A DNA stretch of 64,000 nt from assembly GCA_008692225.1 (NCBI GenBank), contig VICG01000002.1, positions 310,001 through 374,000 of the forward strand. Reading direction: 5' to 3'. The position numbers were made by a program, and so were the translations under genes. The first letter of the stretch is position 1. Each line of letters begins with the position of its first letter. This stretch comes from Monilinia fructicola (lineage: Eukaryota > Ascomycota > Leotiomycetes > Helotiales > Sclerotiniaceae). The notes beneath the pieces were generated by a model. It saw only the letters and a list, made by a program, of their open reading frames with translations, had not been told where the DNA came from and did no database searches. Below, piece by piece: positions 1 to 11,189 of this stretch.

Positions 1-1534
1 TCAAAAGGTTAAGAGATACGAAAACGGTTTCATTCTTGATCCCGTCGTCCTCAGCCCAACTGCAACTGTTGCTGAAGTTAAGGCTTTGAAGGAGAAGTGG
101 GGTTTTGGAGGTTACCCAGTTACCGGTTCGTCCTCCCTTTTCTTTCGCTCCTCCCTCCAGCACGCACCTTGACATGATTATCAAAACATAATTCAAATAA
201 CTTTCGTTCATCCGTATTGACCGCAAGGTCGTGGGGAGACAATTATTCTTTATGACTTTCGGTGTACCATCTTGATTCTTCCCCCCTCAAAAATCATCTG
301 TCTTGCAGCCGCTAACATGTCTGCAAAAAATAGAAAACGGGAAAAATTGGGCTCCAAACTCGTCGGTATCGTTACAAACAGAGATATTCAATTTTGAAGA
401 TGATGATAGTGCATCAGTCGCCAGTGTCATGGTTACAGATTTGGTCACTGCTTCATATGGTACCGAATTGATTGAGGCCAATGCCATCCTCGCAAAGTCT
501 AAGAAGGGAAAGCTTCCAATCGTTGACAAGGACGGAAACCTTGTTTCTATGATCTCGCGATCTGATTTGAACAAGAACATCCACTACCCATTGGCTTCCA
601 AACTCCCAGATTCCAAGCAATTGATCTGTGCTGCTGCTGCCATTGGTACAAGACCCGAAGATAAAAAATTCGTCTTCAAAAATTGGTCGATGCTCAATTG
701 GACATCGTTATCCTCGACAGCAGTCAAGGTAACAGCATGTATCAAATCGAGATGGTCAAGTACATCAAGGAGAAATACCCTGATCTTGACGTCATCGGAG
801 GTAATGTCGTTACTCGTGAACAAGCTGCTTCATTGATTGCCGCTGGTGTTGATGGTTTGAGAATCGGAATGGGTAGTGGAAGTGCTTGTATCACTCAAGA
901 GGTTATGGCTGTTGGCAGACCACAAGCTGCCGCCGTCTACAACGTCAGCTCATTCGCTGCTCGCTTTGGTGTTCCATGTATGGCTGATGGTGGTATCCAA
1001 AATGTCGGCCACATTGTCAAGGGTCTTGCTCTTGGTGCCACCACTATCATGATGGGTGGTCTTTTGGCTGGTACCACCGAATCTCCAGGTACTTCCTTTG
1101 TCAGTCGTGAGGGTAAGCTCGTCAAGGCATACCGTGGCATGGGCTCCATCGATGCTATGCAAGACAAGAAGGCTGGCTCCGGTGCCAAGGACAGCCAAAA
1201 AGAGCAACGCTGGTACTGCTAGATATTTCTCCGAGGGTGATAGCGTTTCTCGTAGCTCAAGGGTGTATCTGGTGCCGTCGCACACAGAGGGTATGATATT
1301 CACTGACATGATTTTCTCTTCCAATGCTAATATTTTGCAGTTCCGTTACCAAGTTTGTTCCATATCTCGCCGCAGGTTTGAAGCACTCACTCCAAGACTG
1401 CGGACAAATCAGTCCTTCAAGCTCTTCACGAGGCTGTTGAGAATGGTACTACACGTTTCGAATTGAGAACCGCTAGTGCCCAACTCGAAGGTGGTGTAAA
1501 TATGGAAAGTTACGAGAAGAAGCTTTATGCATGA
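1..1534 (+). CDS. IMP dehydrogenase, 3' part, with homopolymer frameshifts
   Basis: Converts IMP to XMP with NAD+, the first committed step of GMP synthesis, in the cytosol. The 5' end lies outside the window. Visible parts are the end of a CBS (Bateman) domain, the catalytic loop [10 protein letters not shown] with its Cys, the phosphate-binding stretch MADGGI, the flap region around YRGMGS, and the stop at 1532-1534. Introns: 126-333 (branch GCTAAC at 311, acceptor TAG) and 1291-1340 (GTATGA donor, TTGCAG acceptor). The frame is broken at seven homopolymers: A-run 342-346, T-run 392-395, A-run 663-668, A-run 1197-1201, T-run 1246-1248, G-run 1261-1263 and A-run 1405-1407. The protein between lesions is strongly conserved, so sequencing error is likelier than a pseudogene. 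Family identity is certain; the reading frame as deposited is not translatable. Confidence 0.95.
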
Positions 1535-2607
1535 TGTTCTTAGATGATGGTTTTTAGGAGCATTTCATCTGGTCATCTGGGCGGAGATCTGGATATATGG
1601 AGTTTAATTGGCGTTGAGAGTAGGACAAAATTCTTGAATCTGGGTGGAGAAAGAAAAATAAAATACATTGCAATCGCACATTTAAGATTGCTAATCGATT
1701 TATATGTGAGATTTGATCCATATTATGATATCCACTGGTGTTAGCTAGTAGTTTACCTGACAATGGAGAGGGGTCTTCTTCCAGTGAAACCTAACAGGCA
1801 ATGGTCGTCGACGTCTTTCTATTGCGAGGAGGGATGCTGCTCTTTTAGGGCTTAGCTTAGAGTCATGTGATGTTCAAGATTAGATATTTAATTATCTTCA
1901 ATTCCTTCAGGATTGATCTTTTTCGCACAATCAATACACTGTTGAGGTCAAAGTACGCATTCATATCTCATTCTGCTTTGAACCAGTATTAGTATCATTT
2001 TGTTTGTATAGATGTTGTCAATGCCCTCTAATCCTGTGTCTTCTTGACGTGCTTCCTCTACCCTACCCTCTCTTCCCTTTCTTCTCCTTTATCAGTCCAT
2101 CACTTGTCACGAAATGAGGATAAATGCAAGTGCATCTTCAGAGGCAACTTTTAAATACGATGTTCACGGTTCAAATAAACTATCAAGAATGGTGGGAGCA
2201 TTTTTTCCTTCATTGGAGATTGTATTTACTTTTTCGCTTGCGAGTCTAAGGTATAACTGCGCACTGGCTTGACCTGGAGCTATACTCATTGTTAATCACA
2301 GGTAGTAAGTGGCTTTTTGGCCTCTTTTTACCCCCCTCATGATAAGAGAACGGCATTTAGATGGGACAAAGTTGGATGACCGATGATGTGTTGTGTAGAT
2401 TATGGAATGGGAAACTCTATGATCTATCTCAGTGTGTTGGGGTGGAACCCTCTCCCAAGAACCTAACATGCGCATAATCCAAGATTTACTCTCTCCAACT
2501 TATCTGACACATGTCCATTATGGTGACCTTTAGATCCGTCTCTTCAAACATCCTTAAAGACGGCCGATTTGAAGGCTCTGAGCATCAAGGGGCGCAAATC
2601 GGCTGCT
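1535..2607. other. Intergenic, no gene recognised
   Basis: Presumed 3' UTR and terminator of IMP dehydrogenase followed by AT-rich DNA. Short open frames here lack codon bias or recognisable motifs. The far end holds a duplicated TGTCCAGAGTATCC (about 2626-2655), but this falls within the stop-proximal end of the next minus-strand gene. Confidence 0.5.
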
Positions 2608-3651
2608 TTAGGAGCCACCATATCTCTGTCCAGAGTATCCTTTGTCCAGAGTATCCCAAGGAAGAATAAACACGCATCTCACTTTGACCAAAGACGTGTT
2701 CGGTGAGCCAAAAATATGAACTGGTTGGGGTCTACCGATGAGAAAATCGCCACTATGTTCATGATCTTGATCGCCCTTTCTCGTTCCTAGAAGCTCGCAT
2801 CCTAACAATACTCCACGATTAGCGTACGAGTTGTCCTTCCAACACTGTCTTTTTTGCCGCGTCAGGATACCCACCAGCGTAGTGATATGAAGTCGCCGGT
2901 TCCTCTGCCATCCACAAAGTACGTTCGTAGAGTCCCCACGGCATCCCTGCTCGTTGCCTTCAACCCTTCCTGCAAGATGGCGGGTAAAACCGATAAATCC
3001 GTTCCGTGGAAAAGCCCCCATCCGCTCCCCGTTTCCGACGTTGGGTCGTGAAGGCCTGCGGGTAAAATCCTTGGGTGATTGGATAACCAGGAATTGGGCG
3101 ACGGATGCTGGGAATCCGGGCATTGTCATATCATTCGTTGCTGGGATTAGGATCCCCGCGTATCTCGATGTAATATGTGATGTCAAAGCTCTACATCCAG
3201 ATGTCATCCCGTGTAGGGTCTGACTTATTCTTCCCGATCTTTAGTTCCTGACAATTCGGAAGCGTTCCACTCAAGAAGTCGCTGGGATGAACCGACACGG
3301 AGGTCTTGTGAAACAGTCATGGAATGGTCTGTCTGGATGGTTGCGAGAGATTTCAAAGGCTGAACAGAGAAGTAGATTGATAGCTTGGGGGGTTGCATTG
3401 ACGGCAGCGGAAAGTCTCCGGATCTCTTGGTGGATGGTAGAGGGTGCTGCAGGGTTGGATTTCTGAATCCTCAGATTTCCGAAAGAATTGATCGTCGCTG
3501 CATCATCATCATCATCATCATCATCATCGACACTTTTTTGCAGTTCGGATCCAGCCTGCATCCCCGATGTTTCTACCAGGCTCATTAGTACGATTGAGAT
3601 TATATAAATAATACAGACTTTGAATGACTTACGCATCTCGCATCTGTACAT
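2608..3651 (-). pseudogene. Frameshifted gene, possibly ADP-ribosyltransferase-fold protein
   Basis: All three minus-strand frames of 2608-3215 hold successive coding-like pieces that read as one protein with about three frameshifts. In order on the minus strand: a piece ending ASVAQFLVIQSPKD, a piece with GWGLFHGTDLSVLPAILQEGL, a piece with LWMAEEPATSYHYAGGY, then a piece with GVLLGCEL and VKVRCVFILPWDT running to the stop at 2608. The FHGT..LPAIL.EGL block followed by an A..YA segment resembles the H-G-T and Y motifs of ADP-ribosyltransferase-fold proteins; this is inference from pattern only. The upstream part (3271-3651) is a separate open frame with a hydrophobic stretch near its start and a poly-Asp tract from a trinucleotide repeat, and may or may not belong. 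Breaks could be sequencing errors or real decay. Confidence 0.4.
3501..3529. repeat. CAT trinucleotide microsatellite
   Basis: About nine to ten CAT units in a row. On the minus strand they read as poly-Asp inside the open frame 3271-3651. Confidence 0.95.
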
Positions 3652-5810
3652 CTAGACACTGAATTTTGATCAATGCAGAATGTCCCGTATACAGTCTCTT
3701 AGCATCGACCACGCTGTTCAATTCCTTGGAGGTAGAGAGAGCTCCACCACGCAGCCACCGTCCCGATCAAGTTTGACGATGCAGATTGTCCGCCTTTCAG
3801 GTATCCGATTTGGTAGAGTGAGTAGATGGCCTGGAGTTTGGACTTTCGGAAATCAACATTGAATGTGAGATTTGCCATTTCAAGCCTCTGGAGACGTTGA
3901 GGCTTGGTGATGGATAGGATTTCCGAGAGGTCGCCAATTCGCAGGGCGGTGGACACGGTGATGATGGGCTTGGGATTGAGTCGTGGGATATTCGTAGGTG
4001 GTGAGTGTTCAGGTGCGGAGGGGTTGGGTGTTTGGAGTTTGCTCGGGGGTGTTGCGTGAGGTATCCTTCCTTTCTTATACTCACGCGGGAGACTATAAGC
4101 ATCGTTTCTCGGGTAGAGAATCAAATGCATGCATGCATCAGTGGCCGTGACGGTGAGGTTCGAGCCGAATCTCCTCCCATCCAAGCTGGAGCAACAACAT
4201 GAAACAGATAGTAAAGAGCACTTAGCATCACCAGGACACATGCTGCACAACATCTTCCATGAAAGTATCGTGCATTTCCAGATCCCAAGGACACTTCCAT
4301 CCTACCATACACAACCTCAAAGCCCAACCCAAGAATTGTTTCACCACTCCTAGAAACCGACGGGAAGGTTTGCAACCACAACATCGCACGCTGAGACATG
4401 TATATAATCCAGTCGTGGTATCTTCTATGCATCAAAGAAGCGGGCTTGGGTCTTCTTTATTGTGTTTCTAAGATGTAGTCTCGTAGGTAGGTATGTTGAG
4501 ATTAATTCTATGGAATTTTCCAAGTGCATCAGTGGTGCGAATCTGCTCTTGCTCAATTCTCTGTTTTTCTGAGTCTGGATTCTTTGGGCATTTGACGGTG
4601 GAAGTTCGTGGTCACTGGGCAATCTATTGATCTTTATGATATTAGATCTGCTATTTGGTGTGTTTCTAAGATGTGGCGAGCCTTGAGTAGGTTGTTCTTA
4701 GTATATCATACTCTCGCCTTTACTAATCTTCCCAAAACTCGCCCCCCCCCCCCCAGATTTGGAGGATAGTGGCTACTCGGGCGGCTCCATGGGCGGTTGT
4801 TGGGTTAGATTTGTATGTTGTTGTTCGCGCAGATTTTGTTTGCATATGATCAGATGATTAAACTAACATGAATCAATAGCTATGGGAAATGGGAAATGGG
4901 AAAACCTTACTTGATGGGAAGGCATTGGGCTTGGGATTGGGTTTGGCTGACTTGTATCTTGATTTTCGTTTCCATCTTTGGGTTCTTGTCCTCCCATGCC
5001 TACATCACTGTACCAGGGGGCTCGGCATAGAGTTTTGCTTTACCTCGAAAGATCACTAACCTGTGGTTCTCAACATAGTTCTACGGGATCATGGGTGGCT
5101 TCCAAGCCTCTGGCCGGCTCATTGATTATTTTACTTGATGGTACCTGAATGAGCAACTTATTATAGCGCAGTTGATATGGTTGAAGTTATCGAAATATCA
5201 ATATTGAGATTGATCTGACTAAAAGGAAAATACTGAGAGCTCGAGCCTTCTCAAACAGATATTATGGCACTCGCCCCGCACATGATCTTGATATTCCCTT
5301 GCAGAAGAAACTTTGGCAAAGAGAGCTGGTTGAGATATTCACATTCCTGTCGCAATACCATGGCTAGCAGAGTCGTAACAGTAAGCACTCGAATGATTAT
5401 CCTTGAGCATTCACTCGGATATAGTCTGCCATGGCAATATTCATTATCGGCATGATCGGCATGGATATCGAAGACTGCCTTTCAGTTCACAGCCAAATAA
5501 ATAGCCTTAGTTACAGCAAGAAACGCGACATATAGACTCGAGCTCGTTTCGAATAGCCGAAGCTAAAGCATCAAAATTCAATGCGGGGATGCGGAATCAA
5601 GTGAATCAAGCCGTCCCAACCGTCCAACATTTCTGAAGCACCTGCTCTTCTTCTTTCTTTCACGATCTTCCCATTGAGCAATTTGATCCACGCCTCAAAC
5701 CCTCCCGTTTTCACTATCCGCACCCTCGATCATCTCCTCCACGCCCAACACCCAACACCCAACACACCCAACAACCACACAACAAACAACAAACACCCAT
5801 CAACAAAACC
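3652..5810. other. Intergenic, no gene supported
   Basis: Several open frames on both strands around 3700-4620 overlap one another, and none shows a recognisable domain. A C13 run sits at 4742-4754. From about 5680 the plus strand becomes C-rich and pyrimidine-rich with CCCAACAC repeats, which looks like the 5' untranslated leader of the small gene that starts at 5811. Confidence 0.5.
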
Positions 5811-6206
5811 ATGCCGCCAACCCAGCAAATCCTCACAACCCTCCAATCCTCCCCATACTACACGCACCTCCAAACCCTCCAGTCCACGCACCCAAACCAC
5901 CACACAAGCCCTCCTCGCCCAAATCACACAATCACATCTCCCTGTATCGCGAAGCCGTCCGGGCGGGCGACGCAGCGCGCGTGCAAGAGTGTCAGGGGGA
6001 CATCGATGCGCGTGTGCGGGCGGGAGGTAGCTGAGGGTTACGAGAGGAGGAGGCGGGAATGGGACGTGTTAGTCGAGAGGCTAGCGGAGGATATCGGGGG
6101 GCGCGTGGGCAGGGTGCTTTTGGAGGTGCGGGGGGAGACGAATGGGGAGTACGAGATGGAATTGAAGGGGGTGGTGGATGGGGTTGCGAGGAGGATGGGG
6201 GGTTGA
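5811..6206 (+). CDS. Small uncharacterised protein, frameshifted
   Basis: I do not recognise the family. The start (MPPTQQILTTLQSSPYY) follows an A/C-rich leader with a good fungal context. The coding sense moves between frames: the first about 30 codons in one frame, then a helical stretch (SLYREAVRAGDAARVQEC) in another, then back to the first frame for a charged C-terminal helix (REVAEGYERRRREWDVLVERL) to the stop at 6206. This implies at least two indels or a small missed intron near 5900-6030. The corrected protein would be about 130 residues, helical, with no signal peptide or membrane segment. The segment is much more GC-rich than its surroundings, especially G-rich after 6000. Confidence 0.5.
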   Translation: MPPTQQILTTLQSSPYYTHLQTLQSTHPNHHTSPPRPNHTITSPCIAKPSGRATQRACKSVRGTSMRVCGREVAEGYERRRREWDVLVERLAEDIGGRVGRVLLEVRGETNGEYEMELKGVVDGVARRMGG

Positions 6207-6655
6207 GGGTTGCGAGGGAGGATTTGGGGGAGCGGGGGTTTGGCTGCGGATTGAGAGTGCGGCCGCTTGATATTATGGAATGCGTCTTTGTGTTGAAGTT
6301 GCTGCATGCCATTTACGCAGTGCATCATGAAATCTGGATTCGACGATACAAATAGGCAAGGACGAGATGATTAGAAAATTTCAATAACTAACTCGTCGGA
6401 ACACTGAAAGTTCCCACACTGAATCTAATGATCTTGACCGCTGAGCCGAGACTGGCAAGTTCGATATCGCAGCACTCGCCAAGTGAGGTGTAAGAAAAAG
6501 TCAAACAAGGTGATGGCAAAATCACCGGTCAACATCGGTTTGGATCATGGTCTCTTTCGAAACAAAGGTAATGCCCAGTTTAGTCATGTGCGTCGGATAA
6601 ATCTATATCTACAGAGAATCTAAAGACATTCCTCCTCATATATTATCCCTTCCAT

Positions 6656-7695
6656 TTATGCCTCACACTCATCATCACCGTCGCCATCGCCATCGACAGA
6701 ACTTGTGGGAGCTGCTGCAGAAGAAGTGGCGGTGACAAAGGTAGTTGGCGCGGACGTTCTTATGGGAGCGACTGCACTTGAAGCAATGACACTGGATGAG
6801 ACGATTGCAGAGCTCGAAGGGGAACGATCGCTGAGCTGTGTGGCAGCGCTGGTCACAATAGGCGATGCGATCGCCGCGCTAGACGAACCGGCAGACGCGG
6901 TAGCGCTAGCACTGGCGGTGGCGGTGGCAAGCGTTCCGCTTCCAGACGAGCCCGAACCACAAGTCGCGACTGCGCCTCCGGGAGGAGTGTACGTGCTGAT
7001 GTTAAAGCCGTAGTAGATATCGGGTATGTAAATACTTGGGTCGCTTTCGTTGTAGGCACCGGGGAGTTTGATGGATGGGCCGCAGGAATCGCCGCTGGTG
7101 CCAGTGATGGAAAGCTGGGCGCAGCCAATGTACCATTGGGCGCCGCCGAGGGTTTGCGCGCCGTGGAGAGCGAGCATCTCGGAGCGGAGCTGTGGGACGA
7201 TGGGTTAGCTTGTTGTGGTGGAAAGGGAGATGGGATCGAGTTTTACCAAGTATTCACCGGTAGCCATTCCGGTGGGAAGATTGAACGTGTAGCTCATGTT
7301 TCCAGCGTCCATCAGGTTTGAAGCCCAGGTGCCGTTGACCTCTACGTACTCGTTGATTTTGAACCATTCGCCTATACCAGTGGCTTGGATGCGTCATCGA
7401 CGGGACCGAAAAGGTAGTGTTGGATAGGACCGGGATGGTTAGATGGATCCCATTGCACTGTAATAGCATCTCCTTCCTTTGCCGCGGTGGTGTTGACACC
7501 TGATGGGACAATGTTTCCGTTGACGTTACAAGTGATGTCGTCGGATGTTACATCGGTGACTGGGGAGTTTGAAGGTGGCATACGGATGGAGGTTTGGTAA
7601 CCTGGAGAGACGCCATTGACCCAAATTTGATGAAAGTTTTGGTGAGCACTGACTGCTGCGAGGAGGGAAGCAGCGACGATTGATTTGGAGAACAT
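6656..7695 (-). CDS. AA9 lytic polysaccharide monooxygenase (secreted)
   Basis: Copper enzyme that oxidatively cleaves cellulose or related beta-glucans outside the cell. It starts at 7695 with a signal peptide (MFSKSIVAASLLAAVSA); after cleavage the mature N-terminus is the copper-binding His of HQNFHQIWVNG, as the family requires. Other family blocks: ITCNVNG, the second histidine-brace region near NHPGPIQHYLFGP, and GAQWYIGCAQL. One intron lies at about 7192-7245 (GTAAAA donor, CACAG acceptor) between EYL and LRSEML. A missing G at about 7383 shifts the frame between DDASK and ATGIGEW. The C-terminus is a long Ser/Ala/Thr-rich tail ending DGDGDGDDECEA; there is no CBM1 module. The GH28 gene next door on the same strand also attacks plant cell walls. 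Confidence 0.93.
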
Positions 7696-9896
7696 CTTGA
7701 TGGGTTTTTTGTTTGTGGATTTGCGGTAGGAATAAGTATAAGATTTTTGAAAAAATGAATGTGGTGGATCACAGATCACACTTTGAAAGGAACGTATTGG
7801 AAGAAAATTTAAAAGAGTGAAAGAGACGAAGACGACGAGCTGATCAGACTGGCTTGAAGAGAGAAAAGAGAGGGAAGGAAAGCCATCATCACGAGAGAGA
7901 CAATTGAATATATAGAACGGAAAAGCATGCATCAGACCACAAACCAACTAGATATGTGATACCACTCCTTGGAGGATCAAATGATACCCTGGCGCCCGCG
8001 TCGTTTGCAAATTAACGAGAACTTTAGATGAAGTTCCGTTTGACATCCTTGATTTGGCTGATGTTCCATCAACATATGTGTGAGATAAACGGTTTCTATA
8101 GATCCTACTCCACTTCATGATCGAATAGATAAACGAAAAAGAACCGCGCCGTTCCAATCGTAACAATCCTCTCATTTTATATTGTGGTGTTGGTGGTTTG
8201 ATATTGATGTGGATATTGGCTCAGCGGTTATCGTGGCCGGCTGGCTTGCCGATTGTTCAGGTTGATTTGAAACATCGCGGTGGTGGATTCCTCCTCGGGT
8301 TCTTCCTCGGATTCAACCTCTACCTTTCCACTTACATTCAGTCTTTTCGTCATGCATTGGGAGTGCCATTGTTCAAGGCTCTGTTTCATTCAATCGTCAT
8401 TTCGTGAAAACTAAATTCTGGTAAAGCATTGATATGATGGGAAAATATGTTGAAGCTTCTCCAGCATGAACTCAATCCTTGTAAGAGTAACCCAGAGCCG
8501 GCGCTAATTCAAGGTATATATCAAATCCCCATCTTGTTTTGATCATATTCTCCTAGACTCGGGTCCCATCTGGGAAACATGTAATATATTTGGCGCACAT
8601 GAGTGTAGTTCCTTGTCTAGATTATATTTAAACGCTTGCGCCTCCTTCAAAACTGCCGTCATCGATAAGTCCCGCGAGTATATTTTAGCATGGCTTACTC
8701 TCGGTACAATTTTTGACTAACCATAACCTTCGTTGAACGATTCCTTCTCTGTTTTTAACGACGAGTCATTGAAAAAGGCATATTTGATCTCGTAAATAAC
8801 GATACATACCAACGATTGATAATGATGGCAGTATTATCCATAATATACTCATCATGGCAGTCTTTTCCTTTTGGTGACAAAAAGAGCCGAAAATGAAGGG
8901 GTAAAAGGAAAAAATAAGTACAGAGTAGTGAGCCGAGCAAGGTTTCCCAAGCCACCAAGGACTTTAACTTTCCATCATTCATGAAAATCTTTGGCGACCC
9001 ACCAATTTTACCTCTTTTCGTCCTTGATGACGCCAAATCTAAGTTTTGCGAAAACTTTTTGATGTAAGGTTAAGTTATCCAAAAGCTAAAAGATATAAAA
9101 GTTTAATTTCAAAGCTTATTCAGACGATGTGGTATATACACGAGCGTTATGAGTTCAGCCCTACGTGGAATATATACTATTGAGAGTATTTGGGTATAAC
9201 TGTATAAGAGACCTTTGTTATAGGAACATGATTAACCTTGTAATCTATGGGAGTAGTACTTTGAAGTTTGCAATAAATGAAGAATGACGCGACGTGGAAG
9301 TTCGTTTGCAATCATGTAAGATTACAATAAACGGATGCTACCCTTCCTCCTACCCCTCATTCTGAACATGGTCTTCTATATCTTTTGTTCCTGATCATCA
9401 TCCTCTCCGTACCCAAGGTAAGTGAACGTTAGTTGAATGACACGTTACAAGAGGAAAAGCTAATCAGTGCTGGTTACAAATCGTGCAATGAGGACATTGA
9501 GAATGTATTCTTTCTCATGTATGAGGTAATGCCCTGTATTTTACGATACTTCACATCTATATCATAATTTTACTTTCCTGAATTCTAACTATCCAGACCT
9601 GGGCATAGGGAAAACCAAACGGATTTATCATTCAACGAGTAAAGGAGTATTTGCCTAGGATAAGCTTATGCCTACTGAAGGACAATATATAAGAGTCTCG
9701 CTTCTTCCCAATTCACATTGGGATAGAGACAACAATTCCCATGGAAATTTCAAAAACAATAAATGGAATAGCTTCGTCAATCAAGAAAAACCTTAGTCTA
9801 GCAAGCACATTGCATTCACTCATCTCGATACCTCTTCCCGATTTCAACCCAAGGGAGCAAACGTTCCATTCAAACAATTAATTCCCAACTTCGGAT
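7696..9896. other. Intergenic between AA9 and GH28 genes
   Basis: Contains the AA9 promoter (a TATATA motif near 7908-7914, about 215 bp upstream of the start) and AT-rich DNA. Open frames at 8198-8407 and 8755-9036 show no recognisable motif and are not supported. Confidence 0.45.
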
Positions 9897-11189
9897 TCAA
9901 TGCCCTCGTAGCATTAATACAAAGCACGGTCGGATTCTATAATCCTGTGGATATATCTCAATATCCTCCAACTGAAAGTTCTTACAAGAGCTCCGAGTGT
10001 TACATTCAATAATAATAGTTTCCGTCTGTTGCAAATTCGGCAGACCAAACATCATACCAACACGGATTCGTAACACACGATCCATCCCCAGGCTCAAAGG
10101 TATTGATCGTCCCTCTGAAATTCTTCCATGTGAAACCCTCCATATTAACACTTGCGTTATTGGGCGTCCACTGATCTGTCCCGGCTCGAGTTGAGTGGCG
10201 TTTGGATCCCTGATTGTAATATGTTTGCGTGACGAAAATGGGAAATGAGACATTGTAGACGCGGATATCCTCCAGGTAATATTCTTTGCGATTCCTTGGC
10301 CACCAGCCCAGCTCTTAAATCGGGCTGCATAGACGGCGTCGACAACGGTGATGTCACGGAAATGTATGTTCGACACGTTTGCAAATGCGGCTTGGTTTTG
10401 ACCGAGGGAGCCGATGGATAATCCGTGGGATTGATACCCAATCGTTGCCTTTTCAAACAGAACGTTGTGGGATCCAGACTGAACAGCGCATGCATCATCA
10501 CCGTTATAGATAACAGAGTCTGAATATGGACATTTGTAGCCGTAACACCGAATCCATCTGTGTGTTGAATGGAAGCCTCCAGTGGAAGAAAAGGAGTCGA
10601 TGATACTATTTTTGACGCGAATATTGCTTCCCAACAATTGCACATTCCACGCAATCGGCTTGCGAGATTTGAAATAGTTCATGCCTCCATTTGTGGTATT
10701 CAGCTGTAGAAGATGTGGTCGATTTGCGAGTCCCGTTCCGTTCACAGGATTAGCATCCCACCATGCTTGCCCATAAGAATTTATCCACCCAGTCGTGACA
10801 TCCTTTGATCCCTCATATTGGACCTTGGACCGGCAAATGCAAACCAGTAGAGGGCTGTGGTATATGTAAGTGCGTTTGAGGAATTGACGAGGTCTTGGAT
10901 GTATTTGATGTTCTGGGGGAGATGGAGGTTTCCTTCTTGACGAATGACTACATTTGATAGATTCTTCGCGGAAATTGGCTTGAAGACGTTGTAGTCAACA
11001 CCTTTCTTAAATTCCACAAACTGAATTAGAGGAACATTTTGCAAATGCGGCGGCTATGGCTGGCGAGTCATCAGCTGTCCCATTGGATGACTCATATTTT
11101 GAACTAATTGTGCATATTTTGGTATTGTCATTCCAAGCGTGAGAGAAAGCAGTCAATGGAAACAATGTGAGAAAGCTACGAAGCAACAT
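9897..11189 (-). CDS. GH28 family polygalacturonase (exo-type likely), frameshifted
   Basis: Secreted pectinase hydrolysing alpha-1,4-linked galacturonic acid. It starts at 11189 with a signal peptide ([18 protein letters not shown]). GH28 landmarks are present: the [13 protein letters not shown] block (NTDG motif region), [11 protein letters not shown] (catalytic Asp pair), [11 protein letters not shown] (G-H-G motif region) and [10 protein letters not shown] (the R-x-K equivalent). The C-terminal stretch [20 protein letters not shown] supports a galacturonan exo-hydrolase subgroup. Four or more indels break the frame: an extra T near 11018 (NSV/VEF junction), a missing base near 10825, indels near 10560-10580 around the TDG motif, and shifts around 10050-10270. 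Length after repair would be about 430 residues, normal for the family. Substrate subtype is inference. Confidence 0.9.

Noticed and set aside
3699..4253. Minus-strand open frame of 184 codons with FRKSKLQAIYSL, faintly like an aldehyde dehydrogenase N-terminus
   Set aside because: No downstream catalytic region exists, other frames are equally open, and the match is a few residues.
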